48,632 bases of DNA from CADEFX01 sp050260355 (GTDB lineage Bacteria > Pseudomonadota > Alphaproteobacteria > Rhizobiales > Hyphomicrobiaceae): assembly GCA_050260355.1 (NCBI GenBank), contig JBLNBZ010000010.1, positions 1-48,632 of the forward strand. Reading direction: 5' to 3'. Below are positions 19,086 to 26,261 of this stretch, piece by piece; position 1 is the first letter of the stretch, and every line of letters starts with the position of its first letter. The translations under genes and the position numbers were made by a program. The notes under the pieces are model-generated. The model searched no databases. It saw only the letters and a list, made by a program, of their open reading frames with translations, and was not told the DNA's origin.

Positions 19086-20417
19086 ATGTTGAGGCTCGGC
19101 TGCGGAGCGGGTTTCTCGTCCGATAGGTTGGGGCCCGCCATTGATCTCGCCGAGAAGGGGCGGCTCGACTACCTCGTGTTCGAGACCATTGGCGAGCGCA
19201 CGCTCGCCTTCGGCCATCGCGACCGCAAGCTCGACCCGCGCAAGGGCTACAATCCGCAGCTCGGGCATCGGCTCAGGGGCGTGCTGGCGGCTTGCCGCGC
19301 CAACGGCACGCGCATCGTCACCAACATGGGCGTGGCGAACGTCGCGGCGGCGGCCGAGCTTGCCGTCGAGGTTGCGCGCGAGCTGGGCCTCGAGGGCGTG
19401 AAGGTTGCCGCCGTCGAGGGCGACGACGTCAGCCACCTGATGAGCCCGGATACGACGCTGTTCGACAACCACGACCGCAAGATCAGCGAGGTCGGGCTGC
19501 CGGTCGTTGGCGCCAATGTCTATCTCGGCATCGACGCCATCCTGCCGGCGCTGGAGACGGAAGCCGACATCGTCATCACGGGTCGGGTGGCCGATCCCTC
19601 GCTGTTCCTGTCACCTCTGGTCCATCACTACGGCTGGCGCCGGGACGACTGGCGCCAGCTCGGCCAGGGCACGCTCGTCGGCCACCTCATGGAATGCGGC
19701 ATGCAGATCACCGGCGGATATTTTGCCGATCCGCAAGTCAAGGATGTGCCGCGGCTCGCCGACTGCGGCTACCCGATCGCCGAGGTGGAGGCCGATGGCC
19801 GCTGCACCATCACCAAGCTCGCCGATGCGGGCGGATTGGTGACGCCGCGCACGGTCAAGGAGCAGTTGATGTACGAGGTCCACGATCCCACCAGCTACCT
19901 GACACCGGATGTAACGGCCGACTTCTCTCGCGTCTTTGTCACCGAGAGCGGGAAGGATCGGGTCCAGGTCGGCAACGCCTCCGGCCGCGCGCGCCCGGAC
20001 AAGCTCAAGGTTACGGTCGGGTTCGACGGCGGCTACCTTGGCGAGGCAGGCGTCAGCTACGCCGGTCCGAACGCCGCCGCGCGTGCCCGCCTTGCCGGGG
20101 ACATTTTGCGCGAGCGGCTAGGCCGTATGCCGCAGGGCCGAGACGCCATGCGCATCGATCTGATCGGCATCAATTCCCTGCACGCGACCGCGCACGACGT
20201 GGACTGCGCGAGCGAGGACGTTCGGGTGCGTGTCGCCATGCGCTCCGCCGATCGCGCCGCCTGCGAGGCCATGCTGTGGGAGGTCGAGTCCCTGCTTTGC
20301 TGCGGGCCCGCCGGGGGCGGCGGCTACCGCGGGCAGATCACGCCCAGCGTCGTCACGCACTCCGCGCTGATCGATCGCGACGCCGTGGCCTCCACCGTCA
20401 GGGTGCTCACCGCATGA
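19086..20417 (+). CDS. AtuA-type acyclic terpene utilisation family protein (DUF1446), main domain
   Basis: This 443-residue protein matches the large N-terminal domain of AtuA-like proteins (LGCGAGFSSDRLGPAIDLAE, DYLVFETIGERTLAF, TNMGVANV, VITGRVADPSLFLSPLVHHYGW, TVKEQLMYEVHDP). AtuA belongs to acyclic terpene and citronellol catabolism in Pseudomonas, but its chemistry is not settled, and many homologues occur in other catabolic clusters. Its stop overlaps the next ATG (ATGA at 20414-20417), which encodes the small domain that is often fused in AtuA. It follows the two orphan binding proteins at 25 bases, so all four genes may share a transcript. Confidence 0.88.
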   Translation: MLRLGCGAGFSSDRLGPAIDLAEKGRLDYLVFETIGERTLAFGHRDRKLDPRKGYNPQLGHRLRGVLAACRANGTRIVTNMGVANVAAAAELAVEVARELGLEGVKVAAVEGDDVSHLMSPDTTLFDNHDRKISEVGLPVVGANVYLGIDAILPALETEADIVITGRVADPSLFLSPLVHHYGWRRDDWRQLGQGTLVGHLMECGMQITGGYFADPQVKDVPRLADCGYPIAEVEADGRCTITKLADAGGLVTPRTVKEQLMYEVHDPTSYLTPDVTADFSRVFVTESGKDRVQVGNASGRARPDKLKVTVGFDGGYLGEAGVSYAGPNAAARARLAGDILRERLGRMPQGRDAMRIDLIGINSLHATAHDVDCASEDVRVRVAMRSADRAACEAMLWEVESLLCCGPAGGGGYRGQITPSVVTHSALIDRDAVASTVRVLTA

Positions 20418-20746
20418 GCCGGACCATCAGGCTGCACGAGATCGCGCACGCGCGGGCCGGCGACAAGGGCAATACGTCGAACGTCTCGGTCTGGGTCTAC
20501 GATCCTGGCGATTACGGACTGGTCAAGGAGCAGCTTACGGCGGAGCGGGTGAAGGCGGCCTTTCCCAGGCTCATCAAAGGCCCCGTGAAGCGCTACGAGC
20601 TCGATCACCTGCACGGCCTAAACTTTGTCATGTCCGATGCGTTGGAAGGAGGCGTCAACACCTCTTTGGGGCTGGACAGCCATGGCAAGTCATGGAGTTA
20701 TCTGATCCTCGGCCTCACCGTCGAGGTGCCCGAGAATCGGCGCTGA
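20414..20746 (+). CDS. AtuA-like small C-terminal domain, as a separate protein
   Basis: This 110-residue protein corresponds to the small domain found at the C-terminus of fused AtuA proteins. The diagnostic start is IAHARAGDKGNTSNVSVWVY, followed by a conserved GGVNTSLGLDSHGKSWSYLI near the end. ATG 20414 overlaps the stop of the large-domain gene by 4 bases, so the two products are probably made in equal amounts and form one complex. The longer ORF from 19292 is an out-of-frame shadow. Function beyond partnering the large domain is unknown. Confidence 0.85.
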   Translation: MSRTIRLHEIAHARAGDKGNTSNVSVWVYDPGDYGLVKEQLTAERVKAAFPRLIKGPVKRYELDHLHGLNFVMSDALEGGVNTSLGLDSHGKSWSYLILGLTVEVPENRR

Positions 20747-20842
20747 GACGTGGCCGGGCCCGGGTTGGGCGTCACATTGCCGGCTCAAACCTGGCGCATA
20801 CCCCGGCCCGCAAAGGAGCCGAGGCCTATAAGGGAGCGTCTT

Positions 20843-21496
20843 GTGCTTTGCAGGTCGACGATGGGTCGTCTTCTGGCTGCTTTGGCGAGCGTTTGCCTGG
20901 CTGGGCTGCTGTGCACTCCGGTCCGGGCCGAGACGGCGCTCGACTGCTTCAGTGAGAACCGCGAGCTGTGGATTCCGGGCTGCTCGGCGCTGATCGAGCT
21001 GGGAAACCTCGAGCCGGGCTACTTGAGCCGCGCCTATGCCATGCGGGCCCTCGGCTACTCGCTGAACGGAGAGTATGATCGCGCCATCAGCGACTATGAT
21101 GCCGCCATCAAGATCGCGCCGGATTTTGCCGTTGCTCTGAACAATCGCGCCTGGGCCTACTTCAAGTCCGGCCGGGGACAGGGCGGTCTGGCCGACGTCG
21201 AAAAGTCGTTGAAGCTCAATCCGCTCAGCGAGCACACCTGGGATACGCGCGCCCATATCCGCCAGGTGATGGGCAACTTTGCAGGTGCGTTCGAGGACTA
21301 CGAGAAGGCCATCCAGATCGGCGGCGAGCGCATGGTCAAGATCTACCAGTGCGGCCTGACGGAGCAGGGTTTGTACAAAGGGCCGCTCGATGGAATCTAC
21401 ACCAACGAGGTGAAGACGGCGCTGCAGACCTGCTCGAGCAATCGCACCTGCGACCCGTTGCCCGCCGACGAGCAATGCCGCGCGGCAACATCCTAG
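20843..21496 (+). CDS. Exported tetratricopeptide-repeat protein with a peptidoglycan-binding-like tail
   Basis: With GTG 20843 (ribosome site AAGGGAG just upstream) the protein has 217 residues; ATG 20861 is an alternative six codons later. The N-terminus is a signal peptide (MGRLLAALASVCLAGLLCTP, cleavage near VRA-E). TPR units follow, for example LNGEYDRAISDYDAAIKIAP and FAVALNNRAWAYFKSGRG. The C-terminus YKGPLDGIYTNEVKTALQTC resembles a PG_binding_1 repeat and is Cys-rich (TCSSNRTCDPLPADEQC). It may act in the periplasm as a scaffold or in envelope processes. It does not obviously belong to the surrounding catabolic genes. Confidence 0.8.
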   Translation: MLCRSTMGRLLAALASVCLAGLLCTPVRAETALDCFSENRELWIPGCSALIELGNLEPGYLSRAYAMRALGYSLNGEYDRAISDYDAAIKIAPDFAVALNNRAWAYFKSGRGQGGLADVEKSLKLNPLSEHTWDTRAHIRQVMGNFAGAFEDYEKAIQIGGERMVKIYQCGLTEQGLYKGPLDGIYTNEVKTALQTCSSNRTCDPLPADEQCRAATS

Positions 21497-21571
21497 CTCC
21501 CCGGAACCGGAAGGCTCGCATCGTCTTTCGACCTGTGATCTGATAGGCCCGCTCGATCTCGGGAGGGCCGC

Positions 21572-22918
21572 ATGTCCGCGTCCGTTACTGCAACCGTGAA
21601 GCGCACGCTCGATGCGATCGAGCGCGCGAACCGCAAGCTGAACGCCTTCGTCAAGGTCACCGCGCCGAGTGCGCTTGCCGAGGCCGAGCGGGCGGACAGC
21701 CGCCCCACCGGAGAGGCCGGCCGCGGGCTGCTGCACGGCATGCCCATCGCGGTCAAAGACATCATCGACGTCGCGGGCGAGGTCACCGGCTGCGGTTCGC
21801 TGACGCGAAAGGGTGCCGCGCCGGCGTCCCAGGATGCGCACGTTGTCGCCAAGCTGCGCGCCGCAGGCGCGATCATCGTCGGCAAGACGCACACCGTCGA
21901 ATACGCGCTCGGCGGCTACGGCACCAACGTCACCATCGGCACGCCGAGGAACCCCTGGGACGGTAAGGTGCATCGCGTGCCCGGCGGCTCATCGAGCGGC
22001 TCGGGTGTTGCCGTCGGCGCCGGCCTGGTGCCCGCCGCCCTGGGCACCGACACGGGAGGCTCCGTACGCATCCCCTCGGCGCTGTGCGGTTGCGTCGGCC
22101 TGAAGACGTCGATCGGCCTCGTCGGCCGATCAGGCGTTGCCCCGCTCTCGACGCGGCTCGATACGGTCGGTCCGCTCGCCAAGGATGTGCGGACGGCAGC
22201 GCTCATGCTCGCCGCCATGATCGGTCCGGACCCGAAGGATCCGGCGACGCGGCATGATCGCCACATCCGGCCGCAGGATGTCCTCGACCGTCTGGAGGAC
22301 GGCATCGCCGGGATGCGGCTGGGCCGGCTCGACGATGCGGATCTTCCGCTCACCTCCGACGAGATGAAGGCCGACTACGAGGCTGCGCTGGCCCGGCTCG
22401 AGACGGCAGGCGCGACCATTGCCAAGTGCAACGTCCCCAACAGTCTGGAGCGCTATCAGTCGCGGGTCGGCAAGCTGGCGGCGATCGAAGGCTATGGCTT
22501 CTACAAGGATTTTATCGAGGACCGCAATTCGGGCCTGGCCGAGCCGGTGCGCGAGCGCATGCTGGCCGGAAAAGGCGCCACCACCTCCCAGATCGAGGAG
22601 CTGGATGAGCAACGGCGCCACGACATTCGCGCCGCTCAGTCGCTCTTTGAAGGCTTCGACGCCATCGTGCTGCCGACGGTACCGTTTCCCGCCATGCCGC
22701 TGGACGAGGTCGACGAGAAGAAGGCGCCCTACGCGGCCCATACCCGGTGGGTGAACTATCTCGAGCTGGCAGCGCTCGCCGTGCCGACGGCCTTGAGCGC
22801 CTCCGGTCTGCCGATGAGCCTGCAGATCGTGGTCCGCCGTTTCGATGACCCACTGGCCCTGCGTATCGGACGAGCTTTCGAGGCCGCCCGCGGTCCGTTC
22901 CCTACACCCGCGCTTTAG
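21572..22918 (+). CDS. Amidase signature family hydrolase
   Basis: This 448-residue enzyme has the Ser-cisSer-Lys triad of amidase-signature hydrolases: Lys62 in MPIAVKDIIDVAGE, cis-Ser140 in PGGSSSGSG, and nucleophile Ser164 in GTDTGGSVRIPS. The 24-residue spacing between the serines is that of GatA and FAAH. The reaction is hydrolysis of a carboxamide to acid and ammonia or amine. It is shorter than GatA, and no gatB or gatC is nearby, so it is probably a catabolic amidase rather than a tRNA-dependent amidotransferase. There is no signal peptide, so it acts in the cytoplasm. A hairpin lies 14 bases after the stop. Confidence 0.92.
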   Translation: MSASVTATVKRTLDAIERANRKLNAFVKVTAPSALAEAERADSRPTGEAGRGLLHGMPIAVKDIIDVAGEVTGCGSLTRKGAAPASQDAHVVAKLRAAGAIIVGKTHTVEYALGGYGTNVTIGTPRNPWDGKVHRVPGGSSSGSGVAVGAGLVPAALGTDTGGSVRIPSALCGCVGLKTSIGLVGRSGVAPLSTRLDTVGPLAKDVRTAALMLAAMIGPDPKDPATRHDRHIRPQDVLDRLEDGIAGMRLGRLDDADLPLTSDEMKADYEAALARLETAGATIAKCNVPNSLERYQSRVGKLAAIEGYGFYKDFIEDRNSGLAEPVRERMLAGKGATTSQIEELDEQRRHDIRAAQSLFEGFDAIVLPTVPFPAMPLDEVDEKKAPYAAHTRWVNYLELAALAVPTALSASGLPMSLQIVVRRFDDPLALRIGRAFEAARGPFPTPAL

Positions 22919-22932
22919 GTAAAAGGCGAGAT

Positions 22933-22958
22933 GACAAGACTGCCTGTGGCAACTTGTC
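22933..22958 (+). terminator. Hairpin after the amidase gene, possible terminator
   Basis: GACAAG (22933-22938) pairs with CTTGTC (22953-22958), and inside it TGCC pairs with GGCA around a TGT loop, with a small bulge between. A short pyrimidine run (TTCC) follows, but no true T tract. It could end the amidase transcript or shape the leader of the copper-chaperone mRNA. Confidence 0.35.
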
Positions 22959-23031
22959 TTCCGCTGTTGCCGGATCACCCTTGCGGCTTTACGTCAATCG
23001 CGGCCTCGGGGTGGCCAAGGAGACGATTCTG

Positions 23032-23559
23032 ATGGCTGCAAAGTGGTTGGGCGCCGCCCTGTTGACGGCCCTGCTCGGCCTTCCGGCGCATGGTCAGGAA
23101 GTGAAGGCCGGCGGCATCACGATCGTCACACCATGGGCACGCGCCACGCCCGGCGGAGCCAAGGTCGGCGGGGCTTACCTGGAAATCAAGGTGGCGCAGG
23201 GCGCTGCCGACCGGCTGGTGGCCGCGAAAAGCCCTCTCGCAGGCAAAGTCGAGATCCATGAGCACGTGCACGAGGGCGACGTCATGAAGATGCGCCGCGT
23301 GGACGGGGTAGCGGTGGCCGGCGGGCAAAGCGTAACCTTCAAGCCGGGCGGCTATCATCTGATGCTGATGGACCTGAAGCAGGGCCTGAAGCAGGGGGAG
23401 AAGCTGCCGCTGACGCTCGTCTTCGAGAAGGCCGGGGAGGTCAACGTCGAAGCCACCATCGCGCCGATTGGGGCGATGGGCCCCAGCGCCAAGTCCTCGG
23501 CCCCCGCCGCTGCATCGAGCTCACCGGACAAAGCATCGAGCGGCGCCCACAAGCACTGA
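23032..23559 (+). CDS. PCu(A)C-type periplasmic copper chaperone
   Basis: This 175-residue exported protein fits the PCu(A)C copper-site consensus H-x10-M-x21-H-x-M exactly: His76, Met87, His109 and Met111. The signal peptide is MAAKWLGAALLTALLGLPAHG. The family binds Cu(I) in the periplasm and helps assemble the CuA site of cytochrome c oxidase, often with Sco1. No sco or cox gene is in the window. The tail (about 150-175) is Ala/Ser/Pro-rich and ends in HKH, which may add metal binding. ATG 23032 with AAGGAG eight bases upstream is preferred over the TTG at 22954, which would add 26 residues before the signal peptide. Confidence 0.92.
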   Translation: MAAKWLGAALLTALLGLPAHGQEVKAGGITIVTPWARATPGGAKVGGAYLEIKVAQGAADRLVAAKSPLAGKVEIHEHVHEGDVMKMRRVDGVAVAGGQSVTFKPGGYHLMLMDLKQGLKQGEKLPLTLVFEKAGEVNVEATIAPIGAMGPSAKSSAPAAASSSPDKASSGAHKH

Positions 23560-23606
23560 CCGCCTCGAAGGCCCGGGACACAAGGCCGGCCAATCCCACA
23601 CCGGGC

Positions 23607-23634
23607 TTTCGCCCCCCGCGGCTTTCAGTATAGT
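23607..23634 (+). promoter_or_regulatory. Possible promoter before the CoA-ligase gene
   Basis: TATAGT at 23629-23634 is a good -10 element, with a weak -35 (TTTCGC, 23607-23612) 16 bases upstream. It would give a leader of about 60 bases before the ATG at 23704. Confidence 0.3.
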
Positions 23635-23703
23635 GCCCTCGAAACAACGCAAGCCGGCGTGGCCGCAGGCCTCGGCTCTTCGTCGGCATTCGGGGAGGGG
23701 GCG

Positions 23704-25248
23704 ATGGGTTATCCGCGCCTTTATAACGCCGCCGTCGACATGGTGGACCGTCACATCGCTGACAGCCGCAGTGGCAAGGCTGCCTTCATCGACGCGGGCG
23801 GCACGCTCACCTACGGCGAGCTGGCGGGCCGCTGCAACCGCATGGGCAACCTGCTCGCAAGCTTCGGCATCCCGCGCGAGGCCCGCATCGCCGTTCTGAT
23901 GCTCGACACCAGCGACTATCCGGTCGTGTTCTGGGGCGCCATCAAGGCCGGCGTGGTGCCCGTGCTGCTCAACACGCTGCTCAATACCGAGCAATACGCC
24001 TACATGCTGGCCGACAGCCGGGCCAAGGCGCTGTTCGTATCAGCCCAGCTTCTCCCCACCGTGCAGCCGATCCTCGGGAAGCTGCCGTTCCTGACGCACG
24101 TCTTCGTCTCGGGCGGCCCCGCGCCGGCCTTCGCCTTCGACCTTGCCGCCGAGCTCGACGCGCAGTCCGACGCATTCGAGCCGGCCGACACCTGTGCCGA
24201 CGAAACGGCGTTCTGGCTGTACTCGTCCGGCTCTACGGGCATGCCGAAGGGCGTACGCCACGTGCACACCAGCATGATGGAGACGGCGCGCCTTTACGGC
24301 CAGGGCGTGCTCGGCATCAGAGAGAGCGATGTCGTCTTCTCTGCCGCCAAGCTGTTCTTCGCCTACGGCCTCGGCAACGCCATGAGCTTTCCCATGTCGG
24401 TCGGCGCGACGACGGTCCTGCTGGCCGAGCGGCCGACGCCCGAAAGCGTGTTGCGCACGCTGAAAACACATCAACCGACCTTGTTCTACGGCGTGCCCAC
24501 GCTCTACGCGTCGATCCTGGCTTCGCCGGGTGCGACTCGGGAGGCGGGCTCGGATCGGCTGCGGCTGTGCGTCTCCGCCGGCGAGGCGCTGCCGGCCGAG
24601 GTCGGCAACGCCTGGAAGTCCAGGTTCGGCGTCGACATCCTGGACGGCATCGGTTCGACCGAGATGCTGCACATCTACATCTCGAACCGCCCGGGCGACA
24701 TCAAGTACGGCACCACCGGCAAGCCCGTCCCCGGCTATGACATCAGGCTCGTCGACGAGAAGGGCACCATCGTCGCCGACGGCGAGGTCGGCGAGCTGCT
24801 GGTGCGCGGGACATCGGCGTCCGATGGCTACTGGAACCAACGCGAGAAGAGCCGCCGCACGTTCGAAGGCGAGTGGATGCGCTCGGGCGACAAGTACGTC
24901 CGCGATACCGACGGCTATTACACCTACCAGGGGCGCACCGACGACATGTTCAAGGTGTCCGGCATCTGGGTCTCGCCGTTCGAGGTCGAGAGCGCGCTGA
25001 TGGCGCACGAAGCCGTGCTCGAGGCGGCGGTCGTTCCAAGAGAGGACGGTGAGGGATTGCTGAAGCCCAGGGCGGTCGTCGTCCTGAAGCCGGGCAGGTC
25101 GGCCGACGCGGGCTTGACTGCGGCACTGCAGGAGCATGTCAAAGCCAAGGCCGGCCCCTGGAAGTATCCGCGCTGGATCGACTTCGTCGACAGCTTGCCG
25201 AAGACGGCCACCGGAAAGATCCAGCGCTACAAGCTGCGCGACGCCTGA
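23704..25248 (+). CDS. AMP-forming acyl-CoA ligase, benzoate-CoA ligase family
   Basis: This 514-residue adenylate-forming enzyme activates a carboxylic acid: acid + ATP + CoA to acyl-CoA + AMP + PPi. The phosphate loop YSSGSTGMPKGVRHVH starts at Tyr173, and the adenine-binding motif is DGIGSTEMLHIY, followed by GTTGKPVPGYDIRLVDEKG. The C-terminal catalytic Lys505 is in KTATGKIQRYK. The GIGSTEMLH pattern and overall architecture match benzoate- and 4-hydroxybenzoate-CoA ligases, so an aromatic acid is likely but not proven. ATG 23704 follows a GGGGAGGGGG ribosome site; the longer start at 23659 is less likely. It stands alone with its own promoter candidate, convergent with hicBA. Confidence 0.92.
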   Translation: MGYPRLYNAAVDMVDRHIADSRSGKAAFIDAGGTLTYGELAGRCNRMGNLLASFGIPREARIAVLMLDTSDYPVVFWGAIKAGVVPVLLNTLLNTEQYAYMLADSRAKALFVSAQLLPTVQPILGKLPFLTHVFVSGGPAPAFAFDLAAELDAQSDAFEPADTCADETAFWLYSSGSTGMPKGVRHVHTSMMETARLYGQGVLGIRESDVVFSAAKLFFAYGLGNAMSFPMSVGATTVLLAERPTPESVLRTLKTHQPTLFYGVPTLYASILASPGATREAGSDRLRLCVSAGEALPAEVGNAWKSRFGVDILDGIGSTEMLHIYISNRPGDIKYGTTGKPVPGYDIRLVDEKGTIVADGEVGELLVRGTSASDGYWNQREKSRRTFEGEWMRSGDKYVRDTDGYYTYQGRTDDMFKVSGIWVSPFEVESALMAHEAVLEAAVVPREDGEGLLKPRAVVVLKPGRSADAGLTAALQEHVKAKAGPWKYPRWIDFVDSLPKTATGKIQRYKLRDA

Positions 25249-25300
25249 GCCGAGCGCAGGCGGTCGAACACTTGCCTGTCGCTGCAGCGTACCCTTCACT

Positions 25301-25321
25301 CCCTTTCCCGTTGGGAGAGGG
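25301..25321. repeat. Palindromic GGGAGAGGG-type repeat, left flank of hicBA
   Basis: CCCTTTCCC (25301-25309) and GGGAGAGGG (25313-25321) form a 9-base stem with one G-T pair and a GTT loop. It resembles the short palindromic repeats scattered through Hyphomicrobiales genomes. It could also help end transcription of the CoA-ligase gene. Confidence 0.5.
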
Positions 25322-25371
25322 TGACAAGCGGCTTGGTCCGGAAAAGTTCATGCCGTGGGAACTGTCGGGAG

Positions 25372-25402
25372 CGTAGGCGAGGCCATGGCGGCCTCGCCTA
25401 CG
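25372..25402. terminator. Strong bidirectional hairpin at the end of hicB
   Basis: CGTAGGCGAGGCC (25372-25384) and GGCCTCGCCTACG (25390-25402) form a perfect 13-base stem with a 5-base loop. It overlaps the hicB stop codon (25398-25400) and lies between two convergent genes, so it could stop both transcripts. There is no adjacent T run, so it may act with Rho or as an mRNA 3' end. Confidence 0.55.
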
Positions 25403-25862
25403 CATAGGCTTTGCGCCTGGTGCGGTCACGCACCGGTGTCGACTTCTTCCTAATGACAACGGCGCCGGTCTTCGCCTTGAGTTGCTTGGCAATCGCTTGT
25501 GCCACGAATTCCGACCTACTCGTCCCAGCTATCTTTGCGGCATGGTCAACGCTGGATACCAAGGCCTTGTCTAGCATCAGATTGTACCGATGCTTACGGT
25601 CCGCCAGCACAAGAGGAACGCGGATGAAGAAGCCTCCATCACCCAGCTCCGCGCGAACCTCCTTGTCTCGCGATAGAGCGGCGATCCTGCGGGGCTCCGG
25701 CAATTCATTGTCGTCCTCGGCGTACATACGAAGAGCGATCTGAGCGTTCTCAAACGCCTCGTCCTCTGTCTCGCCAGAAGAAAAGCAACCCGGCAGATCG
25801 GGAAAGTACACGCCGAACGAGCTATCGTCGTCCTTGTGCACGACCGCAAAGTAGCTACGCAT
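25398..25862 (-). CDS. hicB: HicB family antitoxin
   Basis: This 154-residue antitoxin has the HicB partial RNase-H-like domain at about 1-70 (YFAVVHKDDDSSFGVYFPDLPGCF, then TEDEAFENAQIALRMYAEDD). Its C-terminal part (about 95-140) looks like a ribbon-helix-helix DNA-binding domain (YNLMLDKALVSSVDHAAKIA, then TSRSEFVAQAIAKQ). HicB neutralises the HicA mRNA interferase and represses its own promoter. It begins 9 bases after the hicA stop, so hicA is first in the operon. Codons are visibly less GC-rich than in neighbouring genes, which suggests acquisition. The tail is rich in Lys and Arg. Confidence 0.9.
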   Translation of the reverse strand: MRSYFAVVHKDDDSSFGVYFPDLPGCFSSGETEDEAFENAQIALRMYAEDDNELPEPRRIAALSRDKEVRAELGDGGFFIRVPLVLADRKHRYNLMLDKALVSSVDHAAKIAGTSRSEFVAQAIAKQLKAKTGAVVIRKKSTPVRDRTRRKAYA

Positions 25863-25871
25863 GGTGCCCTC

Positions 25872-26084
25872 TTAAAGCCATCCAGCCGCCTTGTATATCT
25901 GCCGCACGGTTCCGGTTGGCAGGTTCTTCTTCGGGTGCGGAAGAATGATTGGATGCTTGAACTTAGGGTTGCGCAGCTTGTGATGGCTGCCTTCGGCCTT
26001 CAAAACAGCCCACCCTTCACGTTTCAAGCGAGCCAGGAGCTTCTTGCTATCCCGCTCCAACGCGACCTTAGCCTTCGTGGACAT
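25872..26084 (-). CDS. hicA: HicA family toxin (mRNA interferase)
   Basis: This protein of about 70 residues has the HicA double-stranded-RNA-binding-like fold. The landmarks are KKLLARLKREGWAVLKAEGS, the catalytic His in GSHHKLRNP, and HPKKNLPTGTVRQIYKAAG. HicA cleaves mRNA and stops growth unless HicB binds it. ATG 26084 is preferred; a TTG at 26099 would add five residues, and the true start may even be further in, because an AT-rich promoter-like stretch abuts it. No clear ribosome site is visible, so the mRNA may be nearly leaderless. Confidence 0.88.
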   Translation of the reverse strand: MSTKAKVALERDSKKLLARLKREGWAVLKAEGSHHKLRNPKFKHPIILPHPKKNLPTGTVRQIYKAAGWL

Positions 26085-26143
26085 ATATATACACACCAAT
26101 AGCGTCGAATCAAGCGTTTAATGTGTACTACCATACACACCAA
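26085..26143 (-). promoter_or_regulatory. hicAB promoter/operator candidate with direct and inverted repeats
   Basis: The 11-mer ATACACACCAA occurs at 26089-26099 and again at 26133-26143, 44 bases apart, about four helical turns. The second copy overlaps an inverted repeat, TGTGTA (26122-26127) and TACACA (26134-26139). On the minus strand TTGATT (26113-26108) and TATATA (26091-26086) are 16 bases apart and could be -35 and -10 elements. The arrangement fits autoregulation by HicB, but this is inference. Confidence 0.5.
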
Positions 26144-26184
26144 ATTTACAGCATGCTGGTAAGCGTGATGGAACAAGCCGCCCC

Positions 26185-26208
26185 TCCCTCGACCCGCGGA
26201 GAGAGGGA
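26185..26208. repeat. Degenerate palindromic GAGAGGG-type repeat, right flank of hicBA
   Basis: TCCCTC (26185-26190) pairs with GAGGGA (26203-26208). An overlapping stem pairs CGCGGA (26195-26200) with TCCGCG (26210-26215). It resembles the repeat at 25301-25321 on the other side of hicBA and may also end the minus-strand transporter transcript. Confidence 0.35.
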
Positions 26209-26261
26209 TTCCGCGTCCCGCGCGATTGCGAAACGCCATACCCCGTGTGACCGCAACATGC

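Noticed and set aside
25249..25397. Possible small gene between the CoA ligase and hicB
   Set aside because: No frame has a ribosome site or recognisable product; the stretch holds two palindromes instead.
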